From: Pelodera strongyloides
Taxonomy: Eukaryota > Nematoda > Chromadorea > Rhabditida > Rhabditidae
Direction: 5' to 3'
Length of the DNA: 64,000 nucleotides
Assembly: GCA_036852015.1 (NCBI GenBank)
Contig: JAANDG010000618.1
Span: forward strand, 1-64,000
The notes under the pieces are model-generated. The model saw nothing but the letters and a program-made list of their open reading frames with translations, was not told where the DNA came from and did no database searches. The first letter of the stretch is position 1, and every line of letters starts with the position of its first letter. Below, in pieces: positions 1 to 12,909 of this stretch. Both the position numbers and the translations under genes were made by a program.

Positions 1-175
1 CACACGCACAAAACAGACACACACAAACAGACACACACATACACGCAAAAGAGCTCACAGACACGCACACACACACACGCACACACGCAAAAACACAAAC
101 ACGCATGGACACACATGCACACGCGCACACACACACACACACACGCACACACACACACACACACTCACAAAAACA
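1..175. repeat. (CA)n-type microsatellite
   Basis: Dense CA dinucleotide runs interrupted by CG and AA steps fill the left edge of the window. The reading frames across it are low-complexity Val/Cys artefacts and no gene is called. Confidence 0.9.
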
Positions 176-264
176 AAATATGTATAGTCCCCGTCCTGGC
201 CCGAAATGAAACCAAATAATAATATCTTTAGAGAAAAAATGTAGCATGTTTCTTTTTTCTTTAG

Positions 265-1491
265 TTGCAACTACTCTTCCCATCCGTCTTCTATTTATCA
301 ATTATGTTGTACAATTCGGCATATCGACCACACTTCTTCCCCAGTTGTGGGGAAAGTTTTCATTCACGCCAAATCTCGGAATTCAAAGTAAGTTCTATGG
401 CATTTTCAAAATTAGTCATTGGTCATCCAACTGCTCGGATTGTGCAATTGACATTAGGACATTAGGTTTTACTAGATTAACAGACACCGTCGAGGACACA
501 TGACGGAAGGGAACAAACTTCAAACTGTTTGGGGCGACTTTTAACCCAGTCTCATAAATGTGTGACTGATTTATTGGGTCATATAGAGTTCTTAAAATAT
601 GGAGCTCAGTCTTGTTCACTAGCTGAGTTGTTCAACGATGAAATTTACTTTCCCATGCAAACCCCATTTAGGCCGAGCCTGGAGACATAGTCGAGGTCCA
701 CATCGCCCCACCTCCGACTTACCAAGAGGCAGTTTTAATGGATCTGGAACCGCCGGTATCTCCGTCTGTTCGCAACCCTTCCCAGCGGGCATTCGATTTT
801 GTGGTTCGCCACCCTGTATATGGACACCCGCCGAGTTATTCTAGCCAGAATACGCTGCAATACGCGGTAGGATACCAATTACATTAGTCGTTGCAAAGCT
901 TTTGTGTTATGTTGCATTTTTCGGTCATTAATTTTAATCATAACATGCACAGCAGATTCGTTAGAGAGCATTTGGATACAAAAACTGTTACGGATACAAA
1001 TCATAAAATTCAACATGCGAAATTATTTCGTGGACAACCGACGTTTTGTAGTGTAGGGTAGAAAGAGAGCTCGTAAGAACAGCAAGATAACTATTAGGAA
1101 AAGGGGTTTATCGAACAGTTAATATAGCTTTCAGAGCTGACATGTACAGGTTGTACGTAAGGTAACAATTTGCTATAGATAGCATAAATAAAAAGTAAGA
1201 CATTTATTATCACCATCTTGCAGTTTACAAAGGCCCATTTGGTGCGCATGGTCTCGAATTTCATAAATGTTGTTTGTTGATCATCTAAATAAATGAATAT
1301 TACTTTAGATGATGGACGATGGAATATTTCCAGGCGGGGCCCGATATACAAATATCTATCCGATCCTGCCTGGTCCAAACTATTATTTAGAAGAGGACGA
1401 TTATTATTATAATCATTCCACCACAGGGGAAGAAATTCCCGAATCTCGGCCCGCATCACCGTCTAGTGCCCGGGAAACGCCAAGATTCTGA
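265..1491 (+). CDS. 3' exons of an unidentified protein with a PPxY-rich tail (5' end outside or unresolved)
   Basis: Two exons are well supported. 672-866 follows acceptor CATTTAG and ends at GCG|gtagga; 1309-1488 follows TACTTTAG and stops with TGA at 1489-1491. Both are in phase 0, so they join cleanly. A third possible exon, 265-387 (after TTTCTTTAG, donor AAA|gtaagt), is also phase 0 and hydrophobic at its start, but its frame is less certain. The tail is acidic and proline-rich with two PPxY motifs (PPTY near the start of exon 672, PPSY near its end), which in general bind WW domains of HECT ubiquitin ligases. The PPPTYQEA stretch resembles tails of arrestin-domain proteins, but no arrestin fold is visible, so this is only a suggestion. 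The 5' part probably lies left of the window. Confidence 0.5.
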
Positions 1492-3336
1492 TTTTACAAT
1501 GTAATGTTGGGACTGACTACTTAATTTATCACTGACGAATAGTCCAAATGATTGTTTAGTTTATATATGAACACAGAATTGTTAGATAATTGTCTTATAA
1601 TTATCATATGTTATTTTCCTAACACTTGACGGAGAGCCAAGAGTCCATGTACATTTACATAAACGATAAAACCACATCAGATTCACAAACGAAGGAGCTT
1701 TACTGGCTTTACCTACTGCTGTGTTGCAATCGTATACACATTGTTTGTCATGTGTAGTTTTACTGATTTTTTTTGTGTCGTAGGATAGGTATTTATTTGC
1801 TGAAAATGGTGAAAACAGAAAAGTCGCCAATAAATGGTAACGACATGTTGTCGTGATTGGGATTACAAGCTCACACACCTTTGAAATATAAAATAAACAA
1901 TTGTTGAAGTTTCCTTTTGAAAAATACTATACAATAAACCAGACCTGAGCCTAAGCTTAATGTCAGAAGTCTATGCCTGAAATCTTATTACTGAAAGCCT
2001 GAAGGCCTGAAAGCCTGAAGTGCCTGAATGCTCAAACACCCAAATAATGAATTGCAATAGTTAATGGGGTTTGCAAGTATGCCAAAAACCGCGAGTTTTC
2101 CTTGCAAGTATCAATTCGCAAAATCGTGTGCTTTTTCACACACTTTTACCATAATTTTGACACATCCGCACTATAGAAAATCCGTCATCAAAGACATTTT
2201 TTGTTGAACAATTGGTCCCGTGGCGATCGGTCGTAAAAACTGCCTGTAGATATGCTCGTGTAGTGCCAAGATACGGTAAATTTTTCGATACTTGCAAGGA
2301 AAATCGGGCATACTTGCAAACCCCATATTGAAAAAAATTCAAAATATGATGAAGACGAGGAAGAGAAAAGCACAAAACAAGAAATCGGTTCTTCTTCTTT
2401 GCTATCTGAAACATCGAGTTCCCATAATTAGCAATTTTTGCGAAACAAACTTTTTACAACAACGCCAAAATGGTACGGTATAGTTTGTCGACGTTTCGCT
2501 GCTACACGATACTCAGCCAGCAAAAAGTGTTTTTTTTTGCACGCTATTTTTTTAATACGTTTTTGTGAAGCCTCTTTTGTTTTGTTCTGGGTTCTGGGAA
2601 GTGTCCTTAGGTGTAACCGTAAAATATATGACCTATGAAGCAAGCGAGGCTCGTCAAGATAGTCACTTTTCGAAGTACCCTAACTGTATTTTACTTTCCT
2701 GAATACGTGATTAAACATATCATGTTTGGTTTGCGTAAATCTACAGTAATTTAGAGCGTTTTTTTTTTTATCTTAACAGGTGTTTCGAGTGACCCTTTCT
2801 AAATTAAATAATGCATAGATTATTAGCAGCTTCACCTGCCCTTTGATGAAAAATTAATGAAAAAAAGTTTTTTTTTATTGCATTCCGCTTTTGACTTCCG
2901 TTATTTCATACTATTCAACATAATATCTCTCTTGACAATTTTATTTATTTTTGTTAGATTTAGAAAACAATACCATTTGTTAATTGTCGTTCATGGTTTA
3001 TTCGACAGTTTCATATGTTATATACATATAACATATGGTTGAACCACTTTCATGTGTTTTCCAAAAATGGGTTAAAAACGGCGAAACTGAAAGGTTTAGT
3101 AGAAAGATATAGTCCATCATACTAATAAATCATCTTTGAAACATCTTGTTTTTCCTCAATTACTTGCAAAATATGGCAAATCTCGGGCCTAGTAGTATTC
3201 CAAAAGTAGGGCAAGTGATAGCTGCCCGCGCCAGACACAGGCGACAAAAAAAATGAAGAAAAAAAAAACCTTTGTTCTTTCTGATGTAATAAACTGTTAT
3301 ACCATATTTTTATTGCGTCAATAAATATTCTTAGGA
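1492..3336. other. intergenic, no gene recognised
   Basis: AT-rich sequence with homopolymer runs. It contains one palindromic repeat (2065-2325). Open frames here are short and lack paired splice sites or recognisable protein. Confidence 0.6.
2065..2325. repeat. foldback repeat, GGGGTTT..CAAGTAT family
   Basis: The left end reads GGGGTTTGCAAGTATGCC and the right end is its reverse complement, GGCATACTTGCAAACCCC. Relatives with the same inner GTGTAGTGCCAA..TACGGTAAAT block occur at 6921-7081 and 30533-30700, and in part near 10660. This is a MITE-like family. Confidence 0.75.
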
Positions 3337-6300
3337 ATGGACGCTTACATAACGCTCAAATACATCAACTACTTCAATTCATCGCAAATGGGAGACAGAG
3401 TTACTTTTATTGAAAACACATTACAACCTATTACGTTTGGTAAGAATTGTTGGTTTTACCGGATGCACGAACAGCGGGAAGATGCTCCCAGCTCCCAGTG
3501 GGAAGTGAGAGAAAGAGAGCTATCACACGAATCAGAGACACGCAGAGATAAATTCTGCCAACTGGGGAGGCTCCCAGCTCCCACTGTTTGTGCATACGGC
3601 CACAGGTTTTTACGCCGTCCTATATAAATCACATGATCATGTTGATGACACGAAATAATCAAAAACATTGAGCGAGTAAAAAGTTGCACCGGCAAACTCT
3701 TTATTACGCCAATATTTTCTGTGCAAGAACATCCAACAATATGGAAGATGTCAGCTAAATGTAAACTAGGTTTAGTCCAATGTATATAGTGCAAATTTTT
3801 TGGAAAGGGTCAACGTTAAGATAAGGTTCTCGGTACCACACTATTTGGATATAGAGTTTCTTTAGGATACCTCCACTACGTCCTTCTTGGTCAGCTGGCT
3901 TTAATTGGTTATTGGTTTTTCTGTACTGTAACAGCGTGTAGGACCGAGAAGCTCTACTGCGCGGGATATTTGACACAGCTTCTCGTTTGGCCAATACTCG
4001 GCACCGTATTGCTTACAATACTAGAGTACAGTAAAATTTACGACGAGCACCTGGGTCTGTTAACGGAAAAGTAAGTTTGTTGACGTAACGTAACACAAGC
4101 GACAAGCTGGATTACTTTAAAGGATCGCAGTCACTATAAGTTTGTATTTTTTATTCGCTTTTCATTAAATATTCAAATATGTGAAGAAGACTATGATTCA
4201 AGCACCAAAGTACGGCAAAACGAACTCAGGGAGAGAAATCCCTGTGTATGAGTTTTACTAGTATACCGTAGTTTATAATTGCCCGTATAGAGTTTCATAA
4301 TAAATACCCTGCAGTGATAAACCACGCGCCAGGTGTAACACTGCAGGCTGTTCACTCTCCAAGTACCCCTGGCAATTGCATATATGCACCGGCGACGGTC
4401 ATTTACCAAAACCCATTTTCATTGATTTCTCTCCCTGAGTTCGCTTTTATGTGGCTTTTTACTGGCTGCATATTGTTTTATAAATCTTCTTGCATCTAAT
4501 AAAAATCGAATAAAAAAGTTGAATTTGAAGTGACTGCCTTCCTTTAAAGCGAAATACCGGCCGGTTTTTGAAACGCAACGCTTACCCCCTGCTTTCTCAT
4601 GCATCATATGCAAATGAACATAAATTAGAACAAAAGGCTAACTTCCAGCAAATTTGCATAACTGAAAATTAATGCAGATTTTTGAGATGCGTTTTAAAAA
4701 CCGGCCGGAATTTCTCTTCAAGTACTTATAAGGCACGATATTGCATGATCATCACTGCTTCACTCACTTCTCATCGCAATGTAACTGAAACCGCACATAA
4801 TGTTCAATATATTTGAACACCAAACACATAAAACTAGGTATTTTGTGCTATTAATGTAACTAATAAAATAATAAATAATATTTCGAACATAAACAAATAC
4901 AGTATTAGTGAATCCGTCCTATGTCGTCTCCTCCACTTCTGCTACACGGCGTCAGCCACCTCAACGGCAATTACATCACTTGCATTTCTAATTATCCATT
5001 CTGTGAGCGTGATTGACAAGGACCCCTACAATGGATGGTGGGGACTTAGCATAATTCAATAAGACATCCTATACAAAGATAAAATGCGGTTACTAGAAAT
5101 AACCGCAGTGGTTAGCAAGATATACACTCCGCTAGAGCAGCTGATAATTGGAAGTTGATGCAGTTCTGTATGAATATCATTAGTAGGTAAATCGTATGCG
5201 TGGAACTATGTACTTTTAGGTGTTTGTATTACTTATTGTGGATAGTTTCCTCCGCAATCAGTTATTGTCTATACAATCCATTTCAACCTCAATTTCGCAG
5301 AGTTGCTGGTTTATTGGTGCCACTCATACATATTATTGGTGCGGCTGCAACCGTACTAATGGCTCTTATGGTAGGTTTGCTTTGGTGTAATACAGACACT
5401 TAAAGGGGAAGGGGCCGGCTTGCGCCCTGGATAGCGCGTTCGTCACTAGAGCATTCAACTCGGGTTCGAGACAACTTTGAAACCACCCGGGAAGAGAATC
5501 ATGGGCCATCTCTCCTGGCACTAGCATGAGAAACCAGACGGCTACTTTACTCTTTCCATTTCAGTACATTCTGATGTCACTGGCGTGCACTTTCCGTGTT
5601 AGCATGAAGAAGTACTACCGTCCAGCACTTTTTACTCTTCTACTTTTTCCGACGCACTGGCATTCTCTATGTAAGTTTTGGCTATGCCAAGAACAAACCG
5701 CCGACCGACCAGGCTGATATTGACTCAAATGTTTGTATAATGCACAAGGAGCATCCGCCCTTAGCCCAAATTTTGGTTGCAAATGAAAAATTGGTGTTTT
5801 GGTAGGAAACGAACCCGCATCTAGCCGAAGATCGCGGGTTCGATTCCCACTCGCCAAAACCCCAATTTTGCATTTTCAACCAGAATTCATAAAATTTGAT
5901 CATAATCAACATCGGCTTGGTCTATGTAGCCTGTAGCCTATGTTTGCCTGGCGCCTAGAACAGGAACTTCTTGATCATAATGGCTAAGTTATTTCTCAGT
6001 GCACCTACTAAATCAATAAGACGCCAAGGCAGCTTTTGGAAGGCTTCATGCGACATCCTACGCGAAGCGAAACCGCGAAATATCAATTTTCAGCAATCAA
6101 CGCTGAAATTCCATGAAATTTATTCAGATTTCGGAGCTAGGGCTGAGATCCAGCAGCTGTTCATCGAGGACTACAAGCCTGTTGATGTATACAACATCCA
6201 CCAAGACTATCCCAATTATTTCACATTCACAGAGATTTTCCATACAATCCAGTCGACGGTTTATATCATCCTGTGCATTGTGTTCTTCGCCCCATTCCGC

Positions 6301-6714
6301 AGTCCGTTTAAAGCGATCAAGTCACTGGTTTGCTGCTGCAAAGGGAAGGATGTAACCCTAGTATGTGATTCTTATATTATTATGTTATATAACTGGTTAC
6401 TTTATTAGATTTTCCCTTTCTGCGTTTGTTAGAATTTCTATCGAAAATAATCGGAATGAGCACGAAAATGAGCTGAATTCCGTCGATTACAGAAGTTCAA
6501 AAGTTCGAAGTCTCAGTATTTGTTGACCAAACTGTTATTTCAGAAGCGCGGGTATCCAGTGCAACAGGACAAGAAACCTGCACCAGCTCCTGACCCGCGG
6601 GCCCATCAGGCTCAGGCGGGCGCGCCTGCACCACGCCCACCATTTGACAGGCGGGACACCATGGCTCCCGTGGAGGAGTCCTCGGAGGCTAGCTATACTA
6701 AAACTCCGCTGTAA
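3337..6714 (+). CDS. multi-pass membrane protein, possibly a serpentine receptor (about 365 aa)
   Basis: Seven exons join in phase: 3337-3439, 3866-4070, 4909-5037, 5220-5370, 5565-5670, 6128-6360 and 6544-6714 (stop TAA 6712-6714). The ATG lies two bases after a TTCTTAG acceptor, as expected for a trans-spliced or first coding exon. About seven hydrophobic segments are visible: two in exon 2, one in exon 3, one across exons 3/4, one in exon 4 running into exon 5, a weak one in exon 5, and one in exon 6 (TIQSTVYIILCIVFF). After that come a Cys-Cys-Cys, Lys-rich stretch and a Pro/Ala-rich C-terminal tail. The topology fits a nematode seven-helix chemoreceptor, but I do not recognise a specific family. 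The exon 3 acceptor may lie 6 nt upstream (4903), which stays in frame. Introns carry repeats at 3456-3605 and 4200-4720. Confidence 0.72.
3456..3605. repeat. MITE-like element with GCTCCCAGCTCCCA ends (intron 1)
   Basis: Both ends carry CTCCCAGCTCCCA-type blocks near CGGNNTGCACGAAC and its complement. The interior GAGAGAAAGAGAG..AATCAG.GAC.CGCAGA matches 17853-17992, so the two belong to one family related to the GGCCGTATTCAC elements. Confidence 0.6.
4200..4447. repeat. palindromic element in intron 2
   Basis: CGAACTCAGGGAGAGAAAT near 4212 returns as its reverse complement, ATTTCTCTCCCTGAGTTCG, near 4424. The element sits inside an intron of the membrane-protein gene. Confidence 0.55.
4544..4720. 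repeat. TTAAAGCGAAATACCGGCCGG foldback MITE (intron 2)
   Basis: The terminal block TTAAAGCGAAATACCGGCC, then GGTTTTTGAAACGC, is mirrored at the right end as GTTTTAAAAACCGGCCGG. The centre carries the family's ATTAGAA/ATGCAAAT blocks. Further members are at 11670, 12734, 21667, 28051, 29890 and 31608, with variants at 34664, 36826, 41781 and 57913. Confidence 0.85.
5791..5865. repeat. tRNA-like B-box sequence (SINE-type fragment)
   Basis: GGGTTCGATTCCCAC near 5835 is a perfect Pol III B-box with T-arm context, and AACGAACCCGC upstream can pair with it. A weaker B-box-like GGGTTCGAGAC sits near 5461. Neither folds into a full cloverleaf by eye. They are read as tRNA-derived repeat remnants in intron 5 (5671-6127) and intron 4 (5371-5564). 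Confidence 0.35.
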
Positions 6715-6920
6715 TTTTAAATATGAGTTTCTTTCATAATTAAGTGATTAAAAGAAATGTTAATTGCTTACCAAACCCCCATTATGATTAAACTATTTTA
6801 TGTACTAATCATGTTTTATTATTATGTTCTTTGTAGTTGTTGCATTTCCTGAAGGAAATGTTCATTGCTTTTTGATTGCAACATTCTGATTATGGAATCT
6901 TTCTAAACGTTTATCATTAT

Positions 6921-7081
6921 GGGGTTTCCTAGTATTCCAAAAATTCTGTGTGGTCAATACTAAATACTACCATATTTCCGCGCGAAACCTGCATGTATAA
7001 TATGAAAAATTAAAAATAAATATTCTCGTGTAGTTCCAATATACTGTAAATCCTCACACCATACTTGGAGTTGGAAACCCC
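6921..7081. repeat. foldback repeat, GGGGTTTCC..AGTATTCC family
   Basis: It begins GGGGTTTCCTAGTATTCC and ends TACTTGGAGTTGGAAACCCC. The inner CGTGTAGTTCCAATATACTGTAAAT links it to the 2065 and 30533 copies. Confidence 0.65.
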
Positions 7082-7480
7082 AGTATTAATTGAAGGTAAA
7101 CTTTTAATTTTACATGTTATGGAAAGTTGACGCGTTATTATTAATCAGCTATTTGTTGTTTATTCTATGTTGTTTATTACTACCCTACATTCCTACATAC
7201 AATATTTCCTCCATATAATATCTATGCGTGATTCGCAAAAATAATAGAACTCATAAGAGCCTCATTTCTCTTACCTCTAGGCTAGGTAAAAGGAAATTGC
7301 ATGATTTTTTTTTCGTTTACCGACAATTTTACTATTTGTTGGATCGTATGCACTGTTAACATATTTGAATCATGTTGAATAAAACTATTATTAATTCTTA
7401 AAAAAAAAGATCTGATTGTTGAAGATGCTGTCAAAAGTCAAAGAAGGAAACAGTTCAAATTTAAAGAGAAATCTTACGTC

Positions 7481-7660
7481 ATTGGCCGGTCACCAAATGA
7501 TTTTTGCCCAAAAAGCCATCTGGTGACTGTTTCGTAATAACTGGTTCGTGTCCATTTGGTGGCCAGTTTTCGATGAAACTTGGTGACCACATGGCCACGA
7601 GTTGGTCACCAAATGGGCTGGCCCACGAAAAAAAACCAGTGAACCGTCACGAAATGTTTT
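7481..7660. repeat. GGTCACCAAATG repeat
   Basis: Tandem and inverted GGTCACCAAATG / CATCTGGTGAC words. A close relative lies at 21303-21480 in the last intron of the EGAS-like gene, sharing CCATCTGGTGAC, GTGTCCATTT and GGTCACCAAATGGGCT. Confidence 0.7.
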
Positions 7661-8419
7661 CAACCATTTCCTATGTATTGGGCGCTCCAATGGATTATCT
7701 AAAATCCCAGTCGATCTCAAGGTGCCAGCTGTCATGGAATAATGCGTTGCATTATGACCTCTATTGACCCCCTAGTATTGTATTAATTGTGTCCAGATTA
7801 AACTGAAGAGCATGTACATGTACTACTATTCTAGAAATTATGTATTGCTTAAAATCTGGAAGTACTATGTCGAATAGGAACTAAGTAGACTTCGACAAGG
7901 CTGAGCCTTCCAATTTGTAACCCTCCATAAAGTTATGTGTTGGAATTCGAGGAAAACATCAATACAATGAATAGTATGAGTAGTAAAACATCCTCATCTC
8001 GCACGTTATTTTTATTTGTACAATTGTGTGCTCAGCTGCCTTATACCATCATATGTTAATGGCCCATTTAATACGTTTGAGGTCCCGAGCCGAGGCGCGT
8101 AACCTGACTGCGTGCCAGTGAGTACCGCTTTAAAAAGGCCAACTACAAATTCAATATTTCGAGAATAAAACCCTTGGTTGGGCTTTCGTTTGGTTGCATA
8201 ATTTATATTTCCCTGGTACTGTTTTGATAAAATACTGATCTTTTGGTGGAACTCTTCTAGATTTTGAGAGCGTTTTTGACAACTTGAAAAAATGTCTCAA
8301 GTCCGTAACGAACCTCAGAATATTGGAAGAGGATAAGTAAAAAAGTGAATTTGCTGACGACGAAGCTAGGAGTTAGTACGGCTCGAAATGCACATTTTAT
8401 AGGGAATTAGCTGTAGGCC

Positions 8420-8775
8420 TCATCTCAAAAATACAAAAGAGGAGGAGTAAACAACCGTGCGTTTTTGGACTTTCACCTGCAAATTCAAAATATTTTGTCA
8501 ACATTTCGTCATTTGGACGCTGCCGAATCTGTTATTATTTGAAATTCACACATGGCGTTTTTTTCGAACTCCGCAGAACTAAAATATTCGAAAATCGCCA
8601 CAATCGGTTTTTCCTTTACAAAATAGTAAAAAAATGGTTGTTTGAAAACATTTTTTTACAAGATGCTCTTATTTGTTTGTGTTTTTACATTTATTTTCGT
8701 TTATAACCGTTTTTAAACTTTTTAAACTTTTTGGTGAAAAAACCCTAAACCGGGTGGTATTTCGCTTTATCAGCT
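8420..8775. repeat. repeat with AAAAATACAAAAGAGGAGG and GGGTGGTATTTCGCTTTA ends
   Basis: The block AAAATACAAAAGAGGAGGAG, followed by TAAACAACCGTGCG, recurs at 44142 with the same right end (GGTGAAAAAACCC..AAACCGGGTGGTATTTCGC). The copy at 44113-44304 is shorter inside. Confidence 0.6.
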
Positions 8776-9341
8776 TACAAAAAACTTCAATATTTTTTAT
8801 AAGGAAAATTGAATTTAGCACTAATTTCTTAAATATCAGTACTATTTCTGTCAGTCGGATTGAAGAAATGCCACAAATGTATCTAATTACCTCTCTTGTA
8901 ACAGCAGGGTGTTCTTCAATACTGGACAGGTGTGGCTGAGGGTCACCTTCGGTCAAATCGCATGGTATTAAAAACTCATGCACCTAAAAAAATCTCCGAA
9001 AAGATAGTTTATATCTTTATATGTTCATTATGTAATATTAGTACTAATATTAGTGAAATGAACGCTCTTGAGAGCCCCAAGGGCCCAAGGACCAGGTTTC
9101 CGCAATATAAATAATAAGCAAAATTTCTTCAGAATCAGAAATGAGCTAATGAGCATATCGGTTCCCTGTCTTTTTGTTTAGACCGTGAAACGTAGCGCTC
9201 GCAGCTTACGAGACGAAGAAAATTGAAAACACATGTGTACCACAAGCCAAGAAACAAAAATGAAAGCTCTGAAAATTGTTCTAGGTTCTTTCAACTACAC
9301 CCTCACAATGTCACTTCCCAGATGAATCTTTTCCAGGTATA

Positions 9342-9393
9342 CCTAAGCCTAAGCCTAAGCCTAAGCCTAAGCCTAAGCCTAAGCCTAAGCCTA
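9342..9393 (-). repeat. interstitial telomeric repeat, (TTAGGC)n on the minus strand
   Basis: About eight uninterrupted CCTAAG units are the complement of TTAGGC, the nematode telomere repeat. The tract is internal, with ordinary sequence on both sides. Confidence 0.92.
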
Positions 9394-11669
9394 GCCCCTT
9401 ACTCTTACCTGGGCCTCGGATATCTTCCCTCAATGCCGCCCTTTCTGTACTATAAGCTCTTCCTGTTTCATCGTGCACTGTTAGGATTCCGTAATATTTG
9501 TTCATTTCCGGTAAAGGTCAGCACGACGTCAGAGATGCTTTTAGAGAGCATGGACTCCTAAGAGCTCCCAGACACATCCCAGACGAGTGATTGTTTATTC
9601 AATGAGAGCGCCGAGATGTGACTGTTCTGCAAACTGACCCTTCCGGGTCGTGCCATTGGGGCGTTGTGTACTGTACACAAGTGGTGCACGTTGTGCCAGG
9701 CTAAGAAGGGCTTCACCGAACGAGACTGAACCCACCGAGCTATGGGAATTCAGTGTTGGCTTTTGCAGCAGGCCGGGAGAAGCACCCCATCTTTATTATT
9801 TTCTACGGAGCTGCCTCCACTTTGCTATAATAGGACTGCTCCCACTATAATATTGAACTTTTATTGAAACAGTTTAGCACATTATATGAAGAACATATGT
9901 ATTACACTCCTCTCAGAATTTTCACATATTATTGACCAAATTGTATATCTTATGACTTACTTCATTTAAAAAATTACTATGGTTTTCTTAGGATAGTCAC
10001 AGTAGGTAGTAAAGAGGGCACGTTGTTCAATACCTTATTATAAAGCATGTTGCATTTATCTTTTTGTTTCCAAGGATAAGGATTATTAATTAATAGTAAT
10101 TTTTACTCTTTCGTTCCACTTCCTCTTTCTAATTTTCATATTTCAAAGGAAACTGAAATCCGTCTAAATCCTCCAAATTCAACCATGTGCCGCTTACAAA
10201 ACGCAGTGAAACTGTGCCAGCGCCCTTCAAATATAATATGCAAATGTATTCTTATGGTAAGAGAAATGGCAGCCTGGCAGAGAACATCTGCTGTACCAAA
10301 TTGGTATGCAAGGGTTATATAGGGGGTGGGCGGGGGTACCGAGTACCGACCGGCACCCTTTACTGCGGGCCACCATTGCGCGGCCAGCAGGCACAAAAAT
10401 AAGACCCAAGTTTAGCTGGCCAATTTTGTTTAACGTTTGTTCATATGCAAAAATGCAACCTGAAAACCTCCGTAAGGGAGACTTTGTACTTGTTTTTACG
10501 TTTTTGATTCTGATTTTAAATCAAGATTTATTCTTATATTTCAATGTGAATTTCCATTACTGGGATTGAATAGAAATATATTGGTTATTTTCACTTCTTT
10601 TCTTTTGCACCTTTGCTGTTCTGACACCTTCTAAATGCAATTGCGTCAGCATCTTTTATGGGGATTCAATGTATGCAAAAATTGCATGATTTTGCTTCCA
10701 AGTATTCCAAGGAAATTTAGCATATCTTTTCTAGGAACCGCACGAGAATATCTACATACAGTTTTAGAGTTTTAGCCACAGGTATCCACGGGACCATTTG
10801 TTAAGAGTGCATGCCCTGTGCTTTCTCTACTCGTTTTTGTTGACAGCACGGCGCAGTTTCTATAATGTGGATAATTTTCAAAGATGTTGTCAAACTTCCG
10901 GTAAATTGCACAGGAGCTGATTGTTTGATACTTGGAAGCGAATCGTACTGTTTTGCCATATATTGAAACCCTACTAAGTGTAGAATACACGGTGATGCAA
11001 TAAAGTTACGTAAAATGAAAATAGTTTATGTTTGGTAAACCCATGCTAACATTTCAAAAGTAATTCACATTCACATGTAAAGCTTCCCAACAATTACCAA
11101 TTGCTGGTTTTCAATTCCAAAGAAATATCCTGCTGCATGTAATATACTACATGCTTGCGTAATAAAAAATAAAACATCCCACATTTACCGAATTAAAAAC
11201 TACAGACTACAAACTACAGTACTCTGGAATTTGCATATCTTGCATACGCATGGCCAATAGTCCCACTATGTACACCAATCAATCTATGTTTATTTGGTTA
11301 ATTTTGTGGCACACGATCGAACTATTATATTACTCGCAAATGCGTAAACTTGTCGGCAAAAGAGAGACACAGATGGCTATTGAAAAACTGGATTTTCGTT
11401 GTCAAATACTCTCTTCACCAAAAAAAAATAACCCGTCAACCGGCCAATTTAAGGGCTCTGTTTATCCCATATAGTGTATGTGTTTTTGTTTGAAAGTGTC
11501 CATTTTACACTCGCATTTTTGGCTCGAAATTTTGGTGAAATTGATGTTTTCTTTGTTTGGGCAGTAAAAATAATAGGTCAGAATATCAAAACAATAGTAG
11601 TGGTCAGTTATTTCCTGATAAAATACGTTTAGTGGGATGTTCAATTCACTTGGAATTAGATTTTATAAT

Positions 11670-11891
11670 TTAAAGCGAAATACCGACCGGCATTCTTATG
11701 CAGCGAACGCTTTTTTTGAACAACATGGCGGACAACTGAACTCCTACGTATCTATGCAAAGTTACACCTATGCAGAGTTACACGAATTTATCTCAATTTT
11801 TTATTCTAATTTATGTGCATTTGCATAAGCTGCATAAGAATGCTGGTGTACTCGATGTGTTTAAAAAAAACCGACCGGTATTTCGCTTTAA
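11670..11891. repeat. CCGGCCGG-type foldback MITE
   Basis: TTAAAGCGAAATACCGACCGG at the left returns as CCGACCGGTATTTCGCTTTA at the right. The interior carries the ATTCTAATTTATGTGCATTTGCAT block shared by the family. Confidence 0.85.
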
Positions 11892-12733
11892 AAATATTGA
11901 CTTGCTTTAGTTCTAGACGAATTTTCCAAATGTGTTCGCTTGCACTTTGACTCCCCATGAGGCAGTCAGCTGTATTATGACTGTGCTTATCACTACGATA
12001 AGATAAATTTTCAAATTTTCCTTTTTTTGAGGATTTGTTTCAAATGTTAGAGAAAAAGAACGCATGTTCTGTCCCAACAAAATCAGTTGACCTTGGACGG
12101 GAACATTTCATTTATTTTGTGGTTATTTTTTACGTCAAACCTTGCAAAAGTTTGTTATTTTGATTAGTCTTTGCAAAGTAAGAATTTGTTGTCTTTGTTA
12201 ATAAGTAAACGATTGTTCGAAAAGCGTTTAGCTTTACTTTTAAATGTGTCTTCTGTTTATGTTTTCTTTATGTAGCTATGTATGTAGGATCCAAAAGTCA
12301 CACTCAACTTTGCATATAAATAACAGTTGTGCACTTCTTCAGTGGATGTACTCGTTTAGGCTTCGTTCCAAACCACGCACCTCTCCGCTTTAAACGAGTA
12401 ATTAATTGAGACAAACATCTGCATGGTTTCCCTTATCAACAGTAATCTTGTCATTGCGTTGTTTTTCTAAACAAGGCGCGTGCATTTTATACGCGCGCGG
12501 TCGAGTGATAATAGCTTGGTTTGTGTTTTCGCATTGGTTCCTCGTTCTATGTTCACCTTTGTTGATTTCGCTCTCACTATTTTGATATAGCTAACAGACC
12601 ACGAACAAGCAGATTTCCAGAATGCCCAATACAGAATAACTAAAATACGGATAAACAACTAGTTACAATTAGAAAAAGTAATGATGCCATGCCATGGGAT
12701 GGGATGGCACTAGCAAATCTACTGCTATATGTA

Positions 12734-12909
12734 GTTTAAAAAGCGAAACGCCGGCCGGTTCGCCGCCGGTACACCAGCATTCCTATGCAGCTTATGGAAG
12801 TGAAGAAAAATTAGAATAAAAATCGAACTAAGTTAGAGTAATTTAGCATAAATACGTAAAAATTCAGTTGTCCACGATGCGGTTCAAAAAACAGTCGGTA
12901 TTTCGCTAG
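12734..12909. repeat. CCGGCCGG-type foldback MITE, degenerate ends
   Basis: AAAGCGAAACGCCGGCCGG at the left and AAACAGTCGGTATTTCGCT at the right. The inner ATTAGAATAAAAATCGA block matches the family. Confidence 0.75.

Noticed and set aside
3456..3794. 112-codon minus-strand frame in intron 1 of the membrane-protein gene
   Set aside because: It covers a MITE-like element and intron sequence; no conserved protein.
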